Shown in pieces: positions 38,551 to 50,955 of a stretch of 64,000 bases of DNA. The translations under genes and the position numbers were made by a program. Under the pieces are notes generated by a model that did no database searches, was not told the DNA's origin, and saw only the letters and a list, made by a program, of their open reading frames with translations. Source of the DNA: Acanthochromis polyacanthus (lineage: Eukaryota; Chordata; Actinopteri; Pomacentridae); assembly GCF_021347895.1 (NCBI RefSeq), contig NC_067114.1, positions 31,070,873 to 31,134,872 of the forward strand, written 5' to 3'. Positions within the stretch are counted from its first letter, which is position 1; every line of letters begins with the position of its first letter.

Positions 38551-39768
38551 AGAAACATTTAACATAGAATGTGACCTACAGAAATGTTTAACATAGAATG
38601 TGACCTACAGAAACGTTTAACATAGAATGTGACCTACAGAAATGTTTAACATAGAATGTGACGTACAGAAACGTTTAACATAGAATGTGACCTACAGAAA
38701 TGTTTAACATAGAATGTGACCTACAGAAACGTTTAACATAGAATGTGACCTACAGAAATGTTTAACATAGAATGTGACCTACAGAAATGTTTAACATAGA
38801 ATGTGACCTACAGAAATGTTTAACATAGAATGTGACCTACAGAAACGTTTAACATAGAATGTGACCTACAGAAACGTTTAACATAGAATGTGACCTACAG
38901 AAATGTTTAACATAGAATGTGACCTACAGAAATGTTTAACATAGAATGTGACGTACAGAAATGTTTAACATAGAATGTGACCTACAGAAACGTTTAACAT
39001 AGAATGTGACCTACAGAAATGTTTAACATAGAATGTGACCTACAGAAATGTTTAACATAGAATGTGACCTACAGAAATGTTTAACATAGAATGTGACGTA
39101 CAGAAATGTTTAACATAGAATGTGACGTACAGAAACGTTTAACATAAAATGTAAGGTACAGAAACGTTTAACATAGAATGTGACCTACAGAAATGTTTAA
39201 CATAGAATGTGACCTACAGAAACGTTTAACATAGAATGTGACCTACAGAAATGTTTAACATAGAATGTGACCTACAGAAATGTTTAACATAGAATGTGAC
39301 GTACAGAAATGTTTAACATAGAATGTGACGTACAGAAACGTTTAACATAGAATGTGACCTACAGAAATGTTTAACATAGAATGTGACCTACAGAAATGTT
39401 TAACATAGAATGTCACCTACAGAAATGTTTAACATAGAATGTGACGTACAGAAACGTTTAACATAGAATGTGACCTACAGAAATGTTTAACATAGAATGT
39501 GACCTACAGAAATGTTTAACATAGAATGTGACGTACAGAAACGTTTAACATAGAATGTGACCTACAGAAATGTTTAACATAGAATGTGACCTACAGAAAC
39601 GTTTAACATAGAATGTGACCTACAGAAATGTTTAACATAGAATGTGACCTACAGAAATGTTTAACATAGAATGTCACCTACAGAAATGTTTAACATAGAA
39701 TGTGACGTACAGAAACGTTTAACATAGAATGTGACCTACAGAAACGTTTAACATAGAATGTGACCTAC
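38551..39768. repeat. 29-bp minisatellite, exactly 42 units
   Basis: The unit is AGAAAYGTTTAACATAGAAT plus GTGACSTAC. The array length (1,218 bp) equals 42 x 29 with no indel. Variation is almost confined to two sites: T/C at position 6 (C makes AACGTT with a CpG) and C/G at position 26 (G makes TGACGT). Unit 1 has ACATTT, unit 21 (39131-39159) is the most diverged, and units 30 and 39 carry GTCACC. No open frame of interest is seen. Confidence 0.98.
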
Positions 39769-41544
39769 AGTCATCTCAAATTATCTCACACACAACACAG
39801 CACTGCTAGGCAGTGGAATCAACTTTATCTAATATTTTTAATTTGCATGTGAACACCCTCAACTCAGATGAACACACATGATGACTCTTTACACACGTTT
39901 TCCACTCCGTCTGACCTCCTGCTTCTGTCTCTCTTCACTGTAAACACACACATGTGATCCGTGGGCGACAGACAGGTCATATTTAATTAAGATGTAATTA
40001 GCTGTTCCAGACCCACAGAGAGGGAACTGTGACCCATCTGCCTCCTCCTCTCTGACTACACACACACTGACTCGGTATAACCCTCCTTCAGTGGATTGGG
40101 ACTTAAATTAGTGGCTGTATTTCCTGAGGGCTCGTTTGTGACAAGAGTGATGGTAAGTTTAAAGGACAAAGGTCCCTGTTGCTTCACGGTTTCGCCCTCA
40201 TCGGCAGCCGATGCAGTCGTATTTATAATCAGGCTGGCTGGTGTTTCTGTGCACTAGATGCCTTCACTGGTAAATTATCACCAGAATAAACATAGCTGCT
40301 TGATTAAAGGTGAAACTACACATGCTGTTAAAGATTTTAAATGTGCTCTGCTCTGGATATGAGAAATTTAATTTTTCTCATTTCACACTAAACATGCAGT
40401 ATTTATCCCCACATACAGTGCACAGGAAAACACTGAGACTTTCTCTTTACTTTCATCTTCCCACCACTGCTATAAACAAGTTTTTGGCCTCTTTTTCACC
40501 CTTACTCTGCTTATTAGCACTCAGCCTTTCTTCTGTCTTGCCTTCCTTCGGCCTTTTTTTCCTGTCTGCTATTAAATCCTTTCTTTTATCTGCTTTCCCA
40601 CATTGCTTCTCTTGGTATTTTCTATAGTCCTCCATGTCATGATCTAATCAGCCTTTCAGTGGCGTGAACATGTGTTTACTTCATACATGATGACAGATCA
40701 GTTCATGAAACCTGAGAAAACTCATCCAAAAGGACAAAACACAAATTCTGAAAATCTATGCAAAATGTGTAATCAAATGCAGAAAACACTGAAATCCAGA
40801 AACATTGGAAGATTAACAGGAGATGCGTGGACTAATATGTGAATAAACTTAGTTCAGCATCTTTAACCCTCATCAGTACCCCTGAGGTCCATGCAGACTC
40901 CAGCGGTGTATAAGTTATCATATGTTTTTATTTACAAGTTGTATTTTTTTAGTCTCTTTAGGTTGTTGTCACCCACATGATTCTCATCACATAACCAAAG
41001 CTGATCTAATTCCAACCAGGTTTGTGATGTTTGTATGGAAAAATCATTTGGGGTCCATGTGGACTCCAACCAGATCCCAGCTGGACTGTGCATCTTTTAT
41101 TTATGTACACCCATTCAAATGAATGAGAACCTGTCTCAAAACTTTTGACAGGGGGTGTATGTTTGTGTTATGCTGCTCTTGTGATGACTGCTTCAGCTGT
41201 ATTGTGTTTAATTTCATTTCAGGAGTTCTAACATTGACACTGTAAGCAATACGCGTCTGTAATCATCTATAGTAATTTCATCGTTTCTTTCATATTTGCA
41301 TCTATAGACCACACATTTTAGGAAAGTATACACTGAGAGGATCTGGACAGGTACAGAAATGTGAAACAGATTAAATACTGCTGGGTTCCAGCTGGACAAC
41401 AAGTTTATGGATGAAGTAGGTTTTCCCACATGTACTGATGAGAGTTAATGAAGCTCCAGTTGTCAACATAATTCATCTCAAGGCACCTCAGGTAATTTGA
41501 TAACGACCTGAAAATATTATATTGTAGAGAGAAACCTAACAAAT
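39769..41544. other. Unique sequence, no gene recognised
   Basis: AT-rich DNA. A complementary pair of open frames at 40310-40635 has no recognisable domain. The stretch 40853-41160 contains two similar blocks (GAGGTCCATGCAGACTCC and GGGGTCCATGTGGACTCC) but no clear element ends. Confidence 0.4.
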
Positions 41545-42230
41545 CCAAGTAAGCCAAGTTTATTTTACAGAACAATCCAGACACAAATCAATTCGAAGTG
41601 CTTTACAGTGACAAAGAAATGCATCACAAAACTTTAAAGATGATTTAAAAGTGGACATTAAGACACTGAAATCATAGAAATAAAGCATAAAAGTTTGGTA
41701 AAAGATGAAAAAGAGTGAGTGTCTCAGAGAAAGCTGCAGTAAACAGCCTGGTTTTCAGGCCTGATTTAAGAGTCAACGGGTGTTCAGGAAGTTGGTTTCA
41801 CAAGTGAGGAGCATCAGAAGTCAATGCTGCTTCACTGGTTGTGGTTCTGGTTCTGGTTGTGGTTCTGGTCCACAGTAAACCTGTCCCTGATGACCTGAGG
41901 GCTCTGGATGCTTCATAGGAGATAATTAAACCAGGACCCTCTCTTGATTAACCAATCCTAGCCCTATGAAGGACCTCCGGAACCAACCCTAGCTATAAGC
42001 TTCAACAAAGAGGATAGTTTTAGGGTTACTTTTTAAAGCAGAGACTGGGTCTGACTCCAGAACTATGAACTGATTCAACAGCAGAGGAGCTGATAACTGA
42101 AGGATATCCTTTTGAAAACTCTAAGAACCGCCAGTAAATCTGCAGTCTGCTTAAACCTAAACAGAGAGTGAGGATCAAACTTAAGTCTCAAATTAATGAT
42201 CCCACATGGGATGTGGACTCCACTTTCTGG
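41545..42230. repeat. Dispersed teleost repeat fragments
   Basis: AAGCCAAGTTTATTTTACAG...GAAGTGCTTTACAGTGACAA begins one repeat. From about 41948, AACCAATCCTAGCCCTATGA, AGGACCTCCGGAACCAACCC and TAGCTATAAGCTTCAACAAA match a second repeat that I recognise as common in teleost genomes. They are non-coding here and not assigned to a class. Confidence 0.5.
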
Positions 42231-42498
42231 ATGAAAATTGTCTGTATTTGCAGCACGTTTCAATTTATAGTTGTGCTTTTGATTTGCAGCACCTTTCTAA
42301 ACACCGTGTGTTTGTAAATCTGCTGTTTTGGTGACTGTGATGTGTCGAGCTCTCAGGGTCACTGCAGCACACAGGAAACATAAATATAACTTTCCTTGAT
42401 CAGGAAGAAACCACTAATAAAATGGATAAAAAGATTTAATGAATCCAAAGTAAAAGGATTTTTTAAAAAAAGAGCAGGTAGAGGTGTGAAATAAGGCA

Positions 42499-43623
<1,125 letters not shown>

Positions 43624-43698
43624 GTGTGTGTGTGTGTGTGTGTGTGTGCCTATGTGTGTGTGCCTATGTGTGTGTGCCTGTGTGTGTGTGTGTGTGTA
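43624..43698. repeat. (TG)n microsatellite with CCTA/CCTG interruptions
   Basis: TG tract on the right side of the foldback element. Confidence 0.95.
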
Positions 43699-46081
43699 GC
43701 TCAGGGTGAGATGAGGTGTCAGGTGACGACAGTCGGAATGATAGAATGAAGCCACCCTGATCCTGCTGTGTCAGCCATCCCATAATCACCTCTTAATTAA
43801 ACACATTTAATCCTCCAAGCCACTTAGATGAGGAGAGAAACTGAGAGGAAACGAAGCCGGATGGTGGACAGATGGGAAGAAATGCAGATGAAATGCTCTC
43901 AGATTAGAGGAAAACTACATTCCAGAAGCACATTTAAAGTTGCACAAAGTTTATGATTTGAATTTTAAGGTTCATCTACCAGAAGTTCTCATTCAAAAAA
44001 GATTTTTTTGGCTTCTAGAGTTATTATGGTGATGTTAAAATTCACATTTGAGACCCAGAATAACAACAATAATAGAACAAATGCAGCTTTATGGTGGAGT
44101 GTGTGTTTAAAATCAAGGAAAAACACTTTTAGTTTAGGGTAGAAACAGCTTCTTTAGCATCTTTAACATGTTAGCAGTCAGCAGCTCCACCATATTTGTC
44201 CTGACAAAACCTGGAAAATATTTTTATATTTTGTCCCCTTCAGGATGAATCAGACTTTTCTTGTAGTGCTATAATTCGCTATACACACATACAAAAACTT
44301 GCACAATGAACAACATTCCATGTTAACATGCGAAAGGAAGGTTTTTGAAATAATCATCTTTTTTTCCCTTTTCCACGTTTTCCATTTTTTAAATCTGCTT
44401 GAACTCTACTTGAAGCTAAAGCTAAAGGTGCATTCTGTGTAAACATACAAGAAAATACACAATTTCAAATCAAATTTCTTGCTTTTCAGAGCAAATCTCC
44501 AGAAAATATGCACAGACTTTTATTTAAACAACATTACAGTTATCACAAAGACTTTAAAATCCTTATGTGTTCTGCATACATTGGATCACAATCATACAGA
44601 ACATGCAGATGGTTTGCTGCTTTCTGCATTTCGAAGTCTTGCAGCTGCAGCTTACAATGGGTTGGAGCCTCCAAAGATAGAAATCTGTGTTAAAGCAGCA
44701 AATTAGGGTGAAAATAAACCAAACTAGTTCTGAGTCTTTCCCTAATAAAGAAGCTTTTCTTTTTCTTCTCTCTAAAAAACAATCCTCATCTGCATCGCCC
44801 TCCTCTAACACTTTCCTGTCTTCTTTTTTACTCAGGTGTAAAAGATGAGCTAAGCAATAATAAAGACAGAAAGGGGGGTGTTTCACAGGAGGTTAAATGG
44901 AGGGGAGTATTGGAATGAATCAATGGAAAGATGATAATTTAAGGAAATGCAGAAAGAACGAGGGTCAAACACACACACTTCCATCTAAAAGCACTCTGAG
45001 CAGCAGAAAATTGTAGTCCACTGGTGTGTGATGTTATTTTACTATCACTAATTTAATTTAGAATAAAAACTTCATAAAAAACAAAAACCCCACAGTATAA
45101 TCTATTACTGTACAGTGCGGGGACATGACACTCTGTATGTGACGCTTCTAGAGACATGTTTTAGATGAAACCACTCCAGAGTCTTTACAATCTTAGTACA
45201 AATATTACATTATTTATGCTGTAAAAAAACAGTATCGTTACCCATAATGGTTGAGTTCTGATATCTAAAACTGATCTCTGCTGAAGAGTTTGAAAAATCT
45301 TGATTTAATAGAAGCTCAGAAGAGGATGAAACAACTTCCTGAACCTGAACATTTGTCTAAAGATAATGCTGTGATAAACTGTAAAGTATTAACTGCAAAT
45401 CATCTCAGACACCAAGAAAAATCTGACTTTAAATTTAGATCTCAGTTCTGTAAGAAACACTGAGGCGAAAATCATCTGTATAAACCTGCAGTATTAAGAT
45501 ACAGTAATATCCTGAATGTCTCCCAAACCAAACAAGTGGAAACTACGGAACTGCTTTAATATTAAACCTTCTTCACAGAGCATGAAGATTCAATGAGACT
45601 CTTCTTAGAGATGAGTTTTCCTGCTTTCTTAGAGGCTTCATTTCTACAGCTGGCCTTAGAGTTAGTCCCAATGAAGCACCTAAAAACAGCGTCTGTTGTA
45701 TAACTCATAGTATTCCTGGCATTGCAAATATTCATGCAGTCACCTCGCTACAGCTTATAAACTCTCCTTTGGTTGAGCTATATAGCTTACAAATAATCAG
45801 TGAGGGATAACTGGGAGGTATTTTGGGGCTGTTCAGCCATTGTTGTTATAGTTTAAAATGTAAATGGGGCACAGGGGTTTATTTACTGAGCTGATCTAAC
45901 ATTAGAGTACACAGAGTTACGGATGTTCTGGATGAAAGCAGCTGAACTAAATAATGCTGAAAACAGACTTACATCTAGGTATACTAGAGGTGTCCACTCT
46001 TAGATGCTGTTTATATTCTAAACCTTTACAGTATGGAGCCCCAGTCAGTTTTTAACCAGACCAGAAATACCCTCAGCGACA
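43699..46081. other. Unique sequence, no gene recognised
   Basis: AT-rich DNA. Complementary open frames near 44479-44886 lack recognisable domains. Confidence 0.45.
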
Positions 46082-46456
46082 GTGCTCTCTCCCTTTCTCT
46101 TCATCCTGTACACATCGGTTTTCCACTACAACTCTGGGAGCTGTCACCTCCAGAAATTCTCTGATGATACAGCCATTGTTGGGTGTGTGTCTAATGCGGA
46201 TGAGCTGGAGTACAGAACAGTCATCTCTGACTTTGTCGACTGGTGTGAGTGAAACCATCTGCAGCTCAACGCCAGTAAGACGAAGGAGATGACTATTGAC
46301 TTCCGCAGGAGGAGGACACCTCAGACTGCACCAGTGAACATCCAGGGTTTGGACATTGAGATAGTGGACTCATACAATACCTGGGTGTTCACCTCAACAA
46401 CAAACTGGACTGGTCACACAACACAGAGGTCCTGTATAAGAAGGGCCAAAGTCGTC
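46082..46456 (+). pseudogene. Rex1-type LINE fragment (RT palm and thumb)
   Basis: The plus strand reads VLSPFLFILYTSVFHYNSGS, CHLQKFSDDTAIVGCVSNAD (FSDD, the catalytic position), ISDFVDWCE, a TGA stop, NHLQLNASKTKEMTIDFRRR and LDIEIVDSY. A frame break follows, then GVHLNNKLDWSHNTEVLYKK and GQSRL. The same protein family occurs on the minus strand at 48439-50955. Both ends are truncated. Confidence 0.85.
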
Positions 46457-47550
46457 TAATCAGTTCACTAATCACTAATCAGTTAACTAAATGCTCAGTT
46501 TGACAGCTTGTATCAGGCTGTTACTCTCTGATTAATTAAAAAAAAGAGAATTAAAGACATTAGATGAGGAGAATAGTACATTACTGTTAGTATTTCTGTG
46601 TTTTTACAGCAGTGTATTACTGTAAAATAGTGCACAGAGCGAGACAGGAAATATAAAGGGTGAAGACAATGAACGAGAGACTGAGGAATAAAAGGAAGCA
46701 GCCCAGTGTACAGTAAGGGAAAGAGAGAGGAAAGAGGTTATCTTTAAAAAAATACAGTGCGTGAGAGAGTTGGAGCACATGGAAGGGAAAAAATTAAATA
46801 GTGAAGAGGGAGGGAAAGGAAAGAGAGGTGAAGGAAGGAAGGATGAGATAGATAGAAGAGACAGAAGAGACAACATGCTGTTTGCTGCAGGGGGGACAGC
46901 TGGTCAGCTCTGCTCTGCTCTGTTCTGGTGTGGAGATCTGCCCTCAGGACAGTCACCCGCTCTGCACACACAGACACACACCATGCACACAATTCTACAC
47001 ACGCATGTATACATACAAACAAATCACACCCAAGACTGGTACGCATACCTGCAGGTACATTTTGTCTTAATTTACTGTAGAGCTGAAGAACAGAGACTGT
47101 GGGGAGCAGGATTAGACTGAAACTAAGGGAGCAAAGTAAAGAAATAATGAATGTGATGAAGAATAATCAAAGAACTGCAGGTAGAGTTACTATACACAGG
47201 TAGAATTACTACACACAGGGAGAATTTCCTCTCTTCACACAAGGACAGAGGACTGGAAAACATGGAAAGTAAAATGAAAACATAAGGTTCATGCATATGA
47301 GAGATTATAAAAAAAGTGAGAATGGTATCAGGCGATGGGATGTAAATAGGAAAGTGTGGCAGGGGAGGAGGAACAGTCAAGAACAGATGGTAGGGAAGAA
47401 AAGCGGCGAGGAGGGAAGGAAGATGGAAGCTGGGAATGCAAGAACACTCCCAAATCACTTATAGCTGATGTCAGCCATGCGAGCATTGCCTAATTGTAAC
47501 ACTGACTGCAGCACAGAGCAGCACGGAAATTCTTTTTCTTTATTTCATCA
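46457..47550. other. Unique, partly purine-rich sequence
   Basis: A purine-rich block (46640-46870) and a second (47340-47430) give low-complexity open frames. No gene is recognised. Confidence 0.45.
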
Positions 47551-48390
47551 AAATACCAGCAGCTGAATCCAGCACCATGGACAGCACCATCAAAATAGCA
47601 GCAGCTGAACTCAGCACCATGGAAAGCATCATCAAAATACCAGCAGCTGAATAGAGCACCATAGACAGTATCATCAAAATACCCACAGATGAACTCAGCA
47701 CCATGGACAGCACCATCAAAAAAACAGGAGCTGAACTCAGCACCATAGACAGCACCATCTACATAGCAGGAGCTGCACTAAGCACCATAGACAGCATCAT
47801 CAAAATACCAGGAGCTGAACTCAGCACTACAGACAGCACCATCAAGTTACCAGGAGCTAAATTCAGCACCATGGACAGCACCATCAAGTTACCAGTAGCT
47901 GGACACATAACCATAGACAGCACCATCAGAATACAAGGAACTGCACTCAGCACCATAGACAGCATCATCAAAATACCAGGAGCTGAATTCAGCACCATAG
48001 ACACCACTATCAAGTTAGCAGGAGCTAAATTCAGCACCATGGACAGCACCATCAAGTTACCAGGAGCTGAACTCAGCACCATAGACAGCACCATCAAAAT
48101 ACTCACAGATGAATTCAGCGCCATAGACAGCATGATCAAGTTACCAGGAGCTGAACTCAGCACCATGGACAGCACTATCAAAATAGCAGCAGCTGAACTC
48201 AACACCATAGACAGCACCATCAAAATACCAGGAGCTGCACTCAGCACCATGGACAGCACCATCAAAATACCAGGAGCTGCACTCAGCACCATGGACAGCA
48301 CCATCAGTTTACCAGGGGTTGAACTCAACACCATAGACAGCACCATCAAAATACCCACAGATGAAGTCAGCACCATAGACAGCACCCTGG
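47551..48390. repeat. 42-bp minisatellite, about 20 units, open on both strands
   Basis: The unit begins ATGGACAGCACCATCAAAAT and continues ACCAGGAGCTGAACTCAGCACC. Unit starts at 47577 and 48375 are exactly 19 x 42 bp apart, so there are no net indels. Because 42 is a multiple of 3, one + frame stays open from 47703 to 48443 (246 codons) as 14-residue repeats of the form STIDSTIKIPGAEL. The minus strand is open for 221 codons as hydrophobic MVLSMVLSSAPGIL repeats. An in-frame TAG near 47652 breaks the + frame in the third unit. I regard it as a minisatellite, not a gene. Confidence 0.9.
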
Positions 48391-48438
48391 AAGGCATCAG
48401 AGAAACTGGGCGAGGACTTCCCACTGATAAACAGTCAG

Positions 48439-50955
48439 AATAGAATAGAATAGAATCACTTTATTCATCCCCGAAGGGAAATTCAGTTATCAGGGTTCTT
48501 AGAGTTCTGTTTAATTTTGAATTGAATAGCCTGACTGCTGATGGCAAGAAAGATTTCCTAAATCTTTCGGTCCTGCAGCGCAGGGATAGGAGCCGTCCAT
48601 TGATGTTTCGTTGTTCATTGCGGCAGATGTGAAGTGGATGATCCATGTTTGTAAGAATGGCCTCCATTTTGCTCAGTGCCCGTCTCTCCACCTCATCCTC
48701 CAATGTGTTCAATCTGATTCCAACCACAGAGCCAGCTTTTTTAATCAGTTTGTTCACACGCCTTGCATCCTTGTGATTTATGCTGCCTCCCCAGCAGACT
48801 GCAGCATAAAATAGGACACTTGCTACCACAGACTGATAAAACATCTGCAGCATCTTACTGCAGATGTCCAAAGGTCGAAGTCTTCTGAGGCAATAAAGTC
48901 GGCTCTGGCCCTTTTTGTAGATGAAGTCTACGTTTGTAGACCAACTTATTATCAAGGTGGACACCTAAATATTTATATGATGTCACCATCTCGATGTCCA
49001 TAAGTGTTCACTGGCTGAAGAGGGGGTTTGGATCTGTGGAAATCTATGATCATTTCCTTTGTCTTTGAGGCGTTGAGTAGCAGGTAGTTTTTGTGACTCC
49101 AGTCACTGAAGGCACTTATCAGATCTCTGTATTCAGCTTCATGTCCATTTCTGATACATGCCACGATAGCAGTCATCAGAGTATTTCTGAATGTGGCAGG
49201 ACTCAGTGCTGTATTTGAAGTCAGATATATACAGAGTGAACAGGAATGGAGCCAGGACTGTTCCTTGTGGAGCCCCAGTACTACTCATTAATGTCCCAGA
49301 AACACAGTTCCCCAGCCTGACAAACTGTGGCCTTCCTGTCAGGTAATCTGTGATCCATGAAACACAGGAAGGATCTACTCCCATCTCTGTGAGCTTGTCT
49401 TTGAGGATGGTGGGTTGGATGGAGTTGAATGCATTTGAAAAATCAAAGAACATGATTCTCACATAAACTCCAGGTTCCTCCAGATGAGACAGGGCACGGT
49501 GAAGCATGAAGAGGATGGCATCATCCACTCCAATGTGTTCTTTGTATGCAAACTGCAAGGAATCGAGTTTGTCTTTGACCTCAAGCCTCAGGAGACGTAA
49601 AACCAGCCGCTCCAGAGTTTTCGTGATGTGTGAGGTCAGGGCAACAGGTCTGTAGTCATTTAGTTCAGCCGGACATTTGATTTTTGGTACCAGTACGATA
49701 CAGGATGTTTTCCATAGAGCAGGCACCCACCCCAGCTGTAGACTCAGGTTGAAGATCCTGTGGAGAGGTTGACACAGTTGTGCAGCACAGTCTTTAAGCC
49801 GTCTTGGACATACACCATCTGGGCCAGCTGCCTTTCCAGAGCAAAGTCTCTGAAGCTCCAACATCACCCCTGTCTCTGTGACAGAGACGGATACAGGTGC
49901 TGGAACGGAAGTGGCTGCAGCTGTGGAGACATGTGTAGGAGAGGAAGGAGGAGCTATAGTGGGGATTTCCATATGTTGAGGAGAAGAAGGAGGAGCAGCA
50001 GTGGAAGTAGGTGTGTCCACAGTGTCAAATCTGTTGAAGAACAAGTTGAGTTTGTCAGCTCTTTTTCTACATCAACCACTATTGGCTCCCTCCTCTTTTT
50101 ATTATGTCCAGAGATTCCTCTTCACACATCACAGATTTTACTGTGTTGGAAATTCCTCTCTATATTCTTTTTCTATTCCATCTTTGCCACTTTCAGTCTC
50201 CTCTTCAACTCATGTTGCACTTCTTTGAGTCGTTCTTTGTCACCATCTCTAAAAGCTTGTTTTTTTCTGGTTGAGGATTGCCTTTATGTCGCTTGTGATC
50301 CATGGTTTGTTATTGGGGAAACAGCGAACAGTCTTTGCAGGTCTGACTGTGTCTCTACAGAAGCTGATGTATTCAGTAAAACAATCAACCTGTCTGTCAA
50401 TGTTCATACTGTCCTCATCTGTTTCCAGAAACACATTCCAGTCTGTTGATTCAAAGCAGTCCCTTAGAGCTTCACTAGCTTGAGGAGTCCATCTTCTGAT
50501 TTGGACTTTAGTTGCAGGCTGTCTCAGCACACAAGGTTTGTAACAGGTCTGCAGATAAACCAGGTTATGATCTGACCTGCCCAGTGGTGGTAAGGCAGTA
50601 GCTCTGTAAGCTTCTTTGACATTGGTATACAGCAGGTCTAGGGTTTTATTCTCTCTGGTAGGGCAGTTAACAAACTGTGTAAATTCTGTCAGGTGAGAGG
50701 AGAGGCTGACATGATTGAAATCTCCTGATATTATTACAAGTGCCTCAGGATGTTGAGTCTGTATCCTAGCAACAGTATCATGCAACACATCACATGGAAC
50801 CAAGTCAGTTGCCTTGGGTGGAATATATACAAGTACTGTTATGATGTGACTGAACTCCCTTGGAACATAGTATGGCCGAAGTCCAACTGCCAACAGTTCA
50901 ATATCTGGACAACACAACTGAGAGCTGTCAGAGCAGAAAACCTAAATGTAATCAC
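48439..50955 (-). mobile_element. Rex1-type LINE, 5' truncated
   Basis: The 3' end is at 48439 on the minus strand: CTTTATTCATCCCCGAAG on + next to an AATAG pentamer tail (48439-48458). The coding region extends to about 50955 and lacks the endonuclease N-terminus. The 42-bp minisatellite ends about 50 bp beyond its 3' end. A fragment of the same family lies at 46082-46456 in the opposite orientation. Confidence 0.88.
48461..50917 (-). pseudogene. Rex1-type LINE ORF2, frameshifted
   Basis: Reading down the minus strand: the C-terminal half of the AP endonuclease (50917-50249) with VIISGDFNHVSLSSHL and the active-site LGRSDHNLVYL, then a frameshift in the linker near 50250. The RT part (50044-49139) has GKAAGPDGVCPRRLKDCAAQ, LNDYRPVALTSHITKTLERL, LQFAYKEHIGVDDAILFMLH, MFFDFSNAFNSIQPTILKDK, STGAPQGTVLAPFLFTLYIS and QKYSDD. 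A one-base loss right after YSDD shifts the frame. NASKTKEMIIDFHRSK and a last segment (48964-48461) with YKKGQSRLYCLRRLRPLD and CRTERFRKSFLPSAVRLFNS follow. Several breaks make it inactive. Confidence 0.88.

Noticed and set aside
38551..39768. CRISPR-like array of 29-bp repeats
   Set aside because: Repeats are directly adjacent with no spacers, there are no cas genes, and the context is a vertebrate genome.
40853..41160. Possible piggyBac-like or MITE element with paired GGTCCATGNNGACTCC blocks
   Set aside because: No terminal inverted repeats or target duplication could be seen.
49760..50449. 229-codon plus-strand frame
   Set aside because: Antisense to the Rex1-type LINE reverse transcriptase and linker.
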